The notes under the pieces were generated by a model, which worked only from the letters and a program-made list of their open reading frames with translations, was not told the origin of the DNA and did no database searches. 64,000 nucleotides of DNA from Leidyana gryllorum EB-2025a (taxonomy: Eukaryota > Apicomplexa): NCBI GenBank assembly GCA_048772705.1, contig JBLWGC010000051.1:248001-312000 (forward strand), written 5' to 3'. Position numbers and translations under genes: made by a program. Positions 58,301 through 64,000 of this stretch are shown here, piece after piece; positions within the stretch are counted from its first letter, which is position 1, and each line of letters starts with the position of its first letter.

Positions 58301-61300
58301 GCCTATGTCGAAGATTCCATCCAGACACTGAAGAACATTGTTGGCACCGACTATGAGTGCTTGTTCCCTGACAAGGAGGAACAGCCATGGGAAGACACTC
58401 TGCTTCTGGAGTTCATGGGGTTGAACCAAAGTTATATGATGAAGTTCCAGATCGATGTGACGCAAGTCATGAAAGACCATATGCTGGAAGCCTACAAACT
58501 GCACAGAATGATGCTCGGACTGCAGCTACATCGCATGAAATTCAAGTGTCGGCCACTTGATGGACAGCATGTGGTTCTCACCTCGCCATACCACTTACTC
58601 GGCCTGAAAGAGCTCATGACCACCTATCCAGATTGCCGGATAGTCTACATCACTAGCTCCATAGAGTCCGCCTTGCACTTGAACATTCAAGTTTCTGAGC
58701 GATTCCAGTACAATCTGCGTCGGACCTACGACTTGGGAGAGATTGTGAGAAGCCAACGAAAAGTATTGCGAGAAGGCATCGGGGCTGCCCTCCCACAACT
58801 GAGACAACTGAGTGACAAACAGCTCTTCGTGGTGCGGCCGGAAAGCATTTTCGAGAACAGTCGTTCCTTGTTATCCTCATTGCGTGCCTGGTTGAACATT
58901 CCGAGAACTGAGCCTCTGCCAACGAGCTGTACCCGGGCGTTGTCGGAAGTGGTATTGGACCAGCTGCTCCCCCACTCGATGGATCATCGCAGTCGTGGAC
59001 GAGTCGCCCTGATCAGTCAAGCTATGCAACACATGAGTGAGGCTAGTGAGGAGCAATTGGCAGAGACGCCTTTGACCTTCGAAGCCCCGCGCGGCACTGA
59101 TGAGTACTTTGCGTGCCTTCAGGTCGCTGCTTCGAAGAAACTGACCAGCGCGACTCTCCGAAAGGCACTTCAACACCTCAGCGTCCCTGTGGCCGCACCT
59201 GGGGACGACCCAACGGAAGTCATCCGCCATTACATCACTAATCTGATCCCGACTTTGTTCCAGATTGAGGTGATCGAAGGGACCAAACCCAGATCGCGGA
59301 TAATACTGACTGGCGCTGTTGGCTTTTTGGGAAGATACGTTCTGCACTCACTCCTTCAGAAAGACTTGGACAGCTACACAGGACACAAGAATACCAAAGT
59401 GACATGTTTGATCCGAAATAACCAGAAGATGACAGCACGCGAGCGGTTGTTCGCGGCCTTCAATGAGGCTGGGCTACCGACCGACGAGCTCAGGACCCCT
59501 CGGGTGGAAGTGATTGTCGCAGATCTGGAGAGAGACCGATTCGGGTTGTCGAACGCGATGTATACAGAGCTCGCTGAGACCACCTACTGCATCTATCACA
59601 CAGCTGGAAAAGTGCATCCTCTGGCAGATTTCAAGGATCTCGCAGGACCCAATGTTCACGCAACATTCCAAGTTGCCAAGTTGCTGGTGTACTCTGGCTG
59701 TGAACGGATGAACTTTGTCTCGTCGGTGATTGTGTACCCCGAGGCTACTCAGGGAGCTCCACATCTCGACTTCTTCCCGGAGAGTCAGCAACCCACACCA
59801 TTCACCCAACTCGCAGATTTCCCGTAAGTGATGCTAAGTTTTGCTATATATAGACAATGAATCATGATGGTTGCAGAGTTGCGGGCAATGGTTACGCATG
59901 GGCAAAGCAGGCTGCCGAACTGATGATGCAAGTTCTCAGCGAGAGAATGGATCTTCCCATCGCCATCTATCGCTTCCCCCACGTGTTTGCAGCTGCCAAT
60001 CCTCCTCGTTTGAATGCTGATGATCCCATCACCGACATTGTCCAGGTGGCAATCGAAACTGGGCTTCTGACTGAGCGTATCATTTCCTGGACCAATGGCG
60101 TTACAGTGGATGATGGCGCACGATTGATGGTGGAGGTGAGTTTGGTGTACAGAATTGACTGTTATTGATCCCTTTTGCAGATCTCTATGAAGACGGCGGC
60201 CCACAGCGCTCACAACTCCGACGCCCCTAACACCAATACATATCACATCTGTCGCGGCAGCCACCCGAGTTCTTTCTCGAACGCGGAGGAAACGCTGGAT
60301 CTCGCTCGCACAGTTGGCATACCGATTGACGTGGTGGAGGATGACGTCTTTGTCAAACGGGCGACTGAAATGAACCCTGGCAGTAAAGCTATGGTGTTCT
60401 ATAGTTTCGCTCGCGACATGATGGACATCCGGGGTCCTCAGGTGCGCAAACGGCGGGCGCTGACGGAGAGTGAAACACTCTGCAACACGAGAGCCCTAAA
60501 TGCGCATACTACATGGACTCCCAGCTCCGAGCTGTTCGCCGGTTTGATACGTCAAGTTCTGATGACTCGGCAATTGAGTATGAATTCGGCCATCTCGTCA
60601 TTGGACGGGCACAAAATCATTCAACTTTGTCACCACGCTGTCCGCAATGTATTGGGTGCCGATGTGTGGAGAGAATTGGAGGAGACATTCCAGGATCGAT
60701 CTAAGCGAACTCTTTTGGATGATGAGAACTTCTTGATGGAGCCCCTTGAGATCTTCCGGAGCGAAGCCTCTCAAAAAGCCAATGCTTTGGGTCGCATCTT
60801 TGCGCGAAGATTCGTACAGCAATGGTATTGCAACTTGATGCTTATGCAACTGGCGGAGAAACGGGATCCGTCGCTGCTCACCCTACCCATCGTGGAGAAA
60901 CCCGTTTTCATCGTTGGACTGAACCGAAGTGGAACTACGTACTTGTACCATGCATTAGCCCGCGATACGTCAGTGTTCAGAGCTCCCACCCTAATGGAAC
61001 TGATGATGCCCTACGGTACTGATGGGGTCTTCTTGCCGCAACCGGGCGAGACCAGTCCCGCTCCGTTACTGCCGTGTGATCTGGAGTCATACGCAGAGGA
61101 CCCACGGCGCGAAGTCTGCCAGATGCATCTCAAGTGGGCGAGCGTCCCTAACTGGGATGTAATCCACCAGTCCCACGCGCAGCTCCCAGAGGAGGATTAC
61201 CTGATCTTCGATCATTCCGGACGAACGTTCTCCTTCCCGATCGCATATGACGCAGCAGAGTATACGAGATGGTTGGAGGCGAACGACTACGCGGAGTTGA

Positions 61301-61881
61301 GAAGGGGATACAAAACGCACATAAGATTCCTCAGACACCTCCAACGCCAGAGAGAAACTCCCCGATGGCTGATCAAGGGACCCTTCCATATGATCACAAT
61401 GGACACTCTCTTCGAGACGTACCCAGATGCCAAAATCATCTGTCTGCATCGGAGTCCGGTGGCATCAGTGGAGTCGTGGCTCAATTTGGTTCTGGCGTTC
61501 CGGAAAACTCTGTCGGACAGCGAGGACCACACTTTGTGGGCCCACGAGGAAGTGCAGCGCGAAGCGTTGATGATGGAGAGGTTCCAGAAATGGCGCGACG
61601 CGAATCCCGAGTTGGCGAGTGAAAGAGTCCTTGACGTCCACTTCAACCGGATGATAAAGAGTCCGGGCGATACCGTCAAAGAAGTTTATGACTTCGTGGG
61701 AGAAAAGTACGACGACACGGTGGCCAGCCTGCTGGAGGGATTTGAATGCGAGGATGGAAACTGGCGTCTTCAGAAAGGCACTTTGAATCGAAAAGAGCCT
61801 CTGTTATACTTTGGCTTAACAGAAGAGGAAGTGAATAAGGCTTTCGCAAAGTGCCGCTTGCACAGCTCCTCCACCAACTAG
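37376..61881 (+). CDS. Giant modular type I polyketide synthase ending in reductase and sulfotransferase domains
   Basis: Five exons (37376-37638, 37681-37977, 38020-59823, 59877-60135, 60181-61881; introns 42, 42, 53 and 45 nt) sum to 8,108 codons in one frame, that is 8,107 residues. Domains: disordered lead (1-115); FAAL (about 130-800); ACP1 (Ser975); KS1 (Cys1241, His1406, His1446), DH1 (His1651, Asp1861), decayed ER, KR1 (Tyr2514), ACP2 (Ser2679); KS2 (Cys2924), AT2 (Ser3308), DH2 (His3593), ER2, KR2 (Tyr4723), ACP3 (Ser4882); KS3 (Cys5148), AT3 (Ser5530), ACP4 (Ser5842); KS4 (Cys6093, Gln6231, His6273); decayed reductase and sulfotransferase (about 6435-7190); thioester reductase (7284-7690); sulfotransferase (7782-8100). 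It builds and releases a polyketide chain from an activated fatty acid, probably in the cytosol as no signal peptide is seen. FAAL loading and terminal reductase match apicomplexan PKSs; the sulfotransferase end does not match any I know. Confidence 0.95.
37760..40515 (+). other. PKS loading region: fatty-acyl-AMP ligase and ACP1
   Basis: Adenylation domain of the FAAL type that activates a fatty acid and hands it to ACP1. Seen: the core motif QYTSGSTGQPKGVMVT (residues 297-312), FSWLPVYHDMGLIGF (typical of FAALs), GGYLDTGDAGFFLDGELFVV, DMLIIRGRNYYPQDIEAE, and a C-terminal lysine motif KTSSGKVRRS (Lys783). A Pro/Thr-rich linker leads to ACP1, whose phosphopantetheine serine lies in LGVDSMTAV (codon 40382-40384). 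Confidence 0.92.
40558..45620 (+). other. PKS module 1: KS-DH-(decayed ER)-KR-ACP, no AT
   Basis: KS1 has the full triad: DTACSSSLVAL, ETHGTGTKLGDP and KTNIGHLEGAAG. No acyltransferase follows; a 90-residue acidic linker leads directly to DH1 (AEHIIQEVPVVPGAG; HPAMLDGVMQ). Then comes a region with ER-like fragments (AEVSVRCFGLKRR, DVYFSGIVVGVPN, YRVGARVTGTW) that lacks the nucleotide-binding Gly-rich loop. KR1 has VVITGGLGGLGLRIAEW, the Ser of VFSSIAALMG and the Tyr of QTNYAMANALMD. ACP2 serine is in AGVDSLAAV. Expected output is an alpha,beta-unsaturated unit if a malonyl group is supplied by another AT. Confidence 0.87.
45706..52230 (+). other. PKS module 2: KS-AT-DH-ER-KR-ACP (fully reducing)
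   Basis: KS2 is intact (DTACSSSLVALDA, EAHGTGTELGDP, KTNIGHLEGAAG). AT2 has GHSLGELSAL with Ser3308 and RAYHSPC at the specificity loop. DH2 has DHKVVNRAIMPATG (the usual Gly after His is Asn) and HPAVLDGVLQ. ER2 is complete: LAVGLNFRDVLNVMGLYPG, VGDRVYGL-type loop and HAATGGVGLFAVQ. KR2 has IIITGGLGGLGCVITEW and QTNYAAANAIMD. ACP3 serine lies in SGIDSLAAV. This module should give a saturated two-carbon extension. Confidence 0.92.
52390..55125 (+). other. PKS module 3: KS-AT-ACP (non-reducing)
   Basis: KS3 is intact (DTACSSSLVALDA, EAHGTGTALGDP, KTNIGHLEGAAG). AT3 has FLFTGQGSQYV, GHSLGEYGAAV (Ser5530) and TQAFHSSSM, the malonyl-type loop. It is followed directly by ACP4 (LAGVDSLATVEF). There are no reductive domains, so the last added unit should keep its beta-keto group. 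Confidence 0.92.
55170..56520 (+). other. PKS fourth ketosynthase with altered active site
   Basis: KS fold from SVGIVGIGLAFPHRA to SFGMGGANGSVII. The nucleophile is kept in VDTGCSSFVSAL (Cys6093, neighbours changed from ACSSS). The first catalytic histidine, normally in the EAHGTGT motif, is Gln6231 in VEAQANGIVIGD. The second is kept in SHFGHSNGAMG (His6273). Such KS0 domains can hold or transfer an acyl chain but do not normally decarboxylate and extend. No AT or ACP belongs to it. Confidence 0.85.
56770..59030 (+). other. Decayed reductase-sulfotransferase copy
   Basis: The first part has a Rossmann-like start, YNILIVAGGPVSDLMKQL, aligned with the later reductase but with the Gly-rich loop broken; the Tyr-x3-Lys position reads Trp-Ala-Arg-Leu-Ile. 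Downstream blocks (RRITIHRHGLIMNNEL; LTLLGLNVDVVPLE) parallel the same places in the second copy. The sulfotransferase part starts PVFVIGMDRLSNL (residues 6881-6893), where the PAPS loop has lost Ser-Gly-Thr-Thr, and continues VVLTSPYHLLGLKELMTTYP and RIVYITSSIESAL, lacking the Arg of the 3'-phosphate motif. Confidence 0.75.
59290..61860 (+). other. Terminal thioester reductase and sulfotransferase
   Basis: Reductase: NAD(P)-binding RIILTGAVGFLGRYVLHSL (residues 7280-7298), VTCLIRN, ETTYCIYHTAGKVHPL, a Ser-rich MNFVSSVIVYPE and catalytic GYAWAKQAAE (Tyr7461, Lys7465), split by the 53-nt intron. Such domains release chains from a carrier protein as aldehyde or alcohol. Sulfotransferase (Sulfotransfer_3 type): PVFIVGLNRSGTTYLYHAL (5'-phosphosulfate loop, residues 7782-7800), EDYLIFDHSGRTFSFP, RWLIKGPFHMITMDTLFETY, and the 3'-phosphate motif ICLHRSPVASVESW. 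All PAPS-binding landmarks are present. Confidence 0.88.
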
Positions 61882-61889
61882 TCGTCATC

Positions 61890-62295
61890 TCAAGTATTAT
61901 GCTTCTTCTTTGGTTTATACCGTTTGTCCTTCTGTTTGCGAACCTTCTCAGCTTGGTACACATCCCGATATTTATTAACGCGCAGTTTGACCCCCGTCTC
62001 CTTCTCCTTCTCCAAAGTCTTGGCCACGGCCTTGTCAGCGGCCTTACGCCGCGCAAAGACTTCCGTGAGGGGCATCTTTTGACGTTTCTCAACCTGCAGT
62101 GACAAAATGAGACTGTGAACGGAGGGCCTGCTGGCTGGCTACCTTGGCACCCAAAGCTTTCAGTTTGGTCAACTCGTAGTCTTTCCGCAGATGTTTGCTC
62201 AAATGGGGCATCGCGAGGTCTCGAACTTCCCTCACGATTTGATTAAACTGGTCCGTATATCCCACATTGCGACGATTTGGCTTCGGCTTGGCCAT
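61890..62295 (-). CDS. Small basic nuclear-type protein, unknown
   Basis: Two exons, 62295-62143 and 62093-61890, with a 49-nt intron; 118 residues. Very rich in Lys and Arg, with a helical middle (DQFNQIVREVRDLAMPHL) and a C-terminal RKQKDKRYKPKKKHNT. The composition is typical of nucleolar or ribosome-assembly factors, but I cannot name a family. The stop lies 8 nt from the stop of the convergent megasynthase gene. The frame also runs open upstream of 62295, but MAKPKPNRRNVGY is the natural start. Confidence 0.55.
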
Positions 62296-62343
62296 TGTAT
62301 TTGCAATCCAAAAAAAAGATTTGGACTCTACTGAGAGGATGAG

Positions 62344-63783
62344 ATGGCAGCAAACGTTGAGCATGACCGAGACACCGTGGTAGGTGAAGGGAAGGGCGCT
62401 GCTCGTGGACAAAGGTAAGATTTCCGAGCCCTAATGTCCATTGTGTGTAGTCTAGTGGAACTGAGATCAAAGATAGGTGCGCTCAAACGCCAGGTCGACG
62501 ACTATGAATCTCGCTCAAGTATCGGCGTGGGCATAGTCGCGCCCGAGAGTATGGATGAGAATAATACGCAACGGCATTCGCGAGACGCCAACTCCTCCAT
62601 CAACGGTGTGTGCTTAACCGGTTGCGAAAGATCGTCCCCCCCCTCCCCATCCGCATACCGCCGGCAAAGCTGGCCCGCATTAGTGTCGGCATCGCCGAGA
62701 AGGCGAGAACGTTCATCTGACCGATCCCACATCGATCTCTTGCAACAACAAGACGAGACCATACACAACCTGCAAGAGACTATAGATTCCCAGAGTGCCA
62801 AAATACGCCAACTCGAGGAAATTGTCGCTCGACGGACCCAACAAGTCGAACAGTTAACCATGTCAATGGCCGGGGTCCGGCAGGATCTGTTCGACGCCGA
62901 CTCGGGTGCCACACTACGAAAGCTCAATAACTTACAACACCATCTGCAATCTTCGCAGAGACACGAAGCACAGTTAGAATCATTGGTAAGCGATTCCTTT
63001 TCCTCTCCCTTCCCCCTCCCTTCCCCTCCATCACCCAGTGTGCCTGTCTCTCTGCTGATCGGCCGCCCCTTTGCCTTTGTCTTTGTCTTTGCCTTTATTT
63101 ATCAAATAATTGCTCCGCGACAGGTGAGCTGCTCGGAGAGCAGACTAACGGAGTTCTACGCCCTTCAATGTGCCCTAGAAACCGCGAACGAAAAGACTCG
63201 TACCTGGCAGAAACGTGCTGCTATGTTAGCACAAGCTCGAACCCAAACTCAGAATGCCCATGAACGGGCTGTCCTACTGGTAATTGAATGATGCCAGGAT
63301 TCTGAGCTCATCTTGCTTAGCTAGCTGGCTGCCCAGGATATGGCTGATTATGCCAGTGGTGTGGACCGGGCTGGTGCCGGAGCAAACCAAGTCACTAGTC
63401 CCCCAATGCGGGAGGCTGGCGCACAGACGGACCCTGAAGGTTGGGAAGCGATGCTCAACGAACAGATCGTCTCATCTGTGATGAGTACCCGCACTCCTCA
63501 TCGCGCTAATCGCCGATCACCCACACGAGGGACGCCGAGCTCGCCGCAGAGCAGCTGGAGTCCATCGTCTGTGTGGATAGGGAGTCAGGAGAATCGAGAG
63601 CGTCGTTCGCTAGTTATGATGCTTCGAAAAGAACGACGCCAACGCCAAGATGCTGAACGCAAGTTGCACGATCTGCTGGGCTTTCACTTGATGGCTATGG
63701 AGAAGCCCCGTAAATCTGAAGGAGGAGGCGGCGGCGGCGAGATTCAGTTTGGGGGGGCTCGGGTCTTTGATTTCACGACATAA
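62344..63783 (+). CDS. Coiled-coil protein, unknown
   Basis: Four exons: 62344-62414, 62451 to about 62986, about 63124-63279 and about 63337-63783. Introns are 36, about 137 and about 57 nt. Contains coiled coils (LLQQQDETIHNLQETIDS; AKIRQLEEIVARRTQQVEQL; RKLNNLQHHLQSSQ), then a Ser/Arg/Pro-rich part and a Lys/Arg/Gln helix (RKERRQRQDAERKLHDLL) before a Gly-rich stretch near the C-terminus. The 137-nt intron has a long pyrimidine run. No family recognised; a cytoskeletal or centrosomal role would be a guess. Divergent from the small basic protein by 48 nt. Confidence 0.6.
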
Positions 63784-63798
63784 AATTTGAATGAAAAA

Positions 63799-64000
63799 AT
63801 GCGCCTCATATTCGTCCGGCATGGCGAGTCTTTGAACAATCTGTCCGCAAGTCAGCAGCATAGTGGCGATTCGGAGGACGCCTACAACGCACTCCGTATT
63901 CCGGATCCACCATTGGTGTCGAACGGTAAGACATTCAAGATGCCCCCCCTTACACTGTCGCAGCTGGAGAGGCCGGCCAGAAAGCAGGAAAATGGCTGTG
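63799..64000 (+). CDS. Histidine phosphatase (phosphoglycerate-mutase-like), 5' part
   Basis: Starts MRLIFVRHGESLNN, containing the family's RHG active-site motif, and runs to a donor after 63925. A 38-nt intron (63926-63963) is followed by AGEAGQKAGKWL, which matches the LTxxGxxQA helix that follows the active site in this superfamily. The window ends there. Substrate unknown. An ATG at 63791 is in another frame and is not used. Confidence 0.75.
   Translation, partial: MRLIFVRHGESLNNLSASQQHSGDSEDAYNALRIPDPPLVSNGKTFKMPPLTLSQLERPARKQENGC

Noticed and set aside
58100-59030. A second active sulfotransferase
   Set aside because: Its PAPS loop has lost Ser-Gly-Thr-Thr and its 3'-phosphate motif has lost Arg, so it is called decayed rather than active.
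1-64000. CRISPR arrays, insertion sequences, viral or transposon genes
   Set aside because: No spaced direct repeats, transposase, integrase or reverse-transcriptase motifs seen on either strand.

Overview
This window is nuclear DNA of a eukaryote with a very compact genome. Three things point to an alveolate of the apicomplexan lineage. A protein at 21176-22852 (minus) carries the repeated valine-proline/glutamate blocks of alveolins, the inner-membrane-complex scaffold proteins. A giant type I polyketide synthase begins with a fatty-acyl-AMP ligase and ends with a reductase, the layout known from coccidian and Cryptosporidium PKS/FAS enzymes. The information-processing genes (RAD50, APE2, THP3/LENG8, SRP receptor beta, ArfGAP, PUF) are all eukaryotic. 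Extreme packing, with most introns 36-53 nt and gene spacers often under 40 nt, would suit a gregarine-type genome, but that last step is inference.

Layout. 1-6260 holds small genes on both strands: two protein methyltransferases (EEF1AKMT2-like and NTMT-like), several small unknowns, and a beta-propeller protein. 6310-9288 (minus) is a 992-residue ankyrin-type protein. A head-to-tail plus-strand string runs from 9312 to 18169: a methyltransferase, two unknown proteins, and RAD50 with many micro-introns. 18481-22852 (minus) holds THP3/LENG8 and the alveolin. 22895-27045 (plus) holds a PUF RNA-binding protein, whose last intron is an unusual 600 nt, and SRP receptor beta. 27091-35006 is a minus-strand string: an exopolyphosphatase (prune/PPX1 family), a large alpha-solenoid protein, a small coiled-coil protein, APE2 and an ArfGAP.

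The centrepiece is 35462-61881 (plus): an intronless succinate-semialdehyde-dehydrogenase-like enzyme, a small zinc-ribbon protein and an 8,107-residue megasynthase (5 exons, one of them 21.8 kb). Its domains read FAAL-ACP / KS-DH-(decayed ER)-KR-ACP / KS-AT-DH-ER-KR-ACP / KS-AT-ACP / KS lacking a catalytic His - decayed TR - decayed ST - TR - ST. TR is a thioester reductase and ST a sulfotransferase. The enzyme thus seems to end in a tandemly duplicated reductase-sulfotransferase didomain whose first copy has lost its active-site motifs. A simple reading is that a fatty acid is loaded and extended three times, reductively released as an alcohol and sulfated by the same polypeptide. That product is a prediction only.

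The right end (61890-64000) holds a small basic protein, a coiled-coil protein and the start of a histidine-phosphatase-family gene. Splice models were built by eye from GT/AG sites, reading frame and family similarity; none is backed by transcript data.
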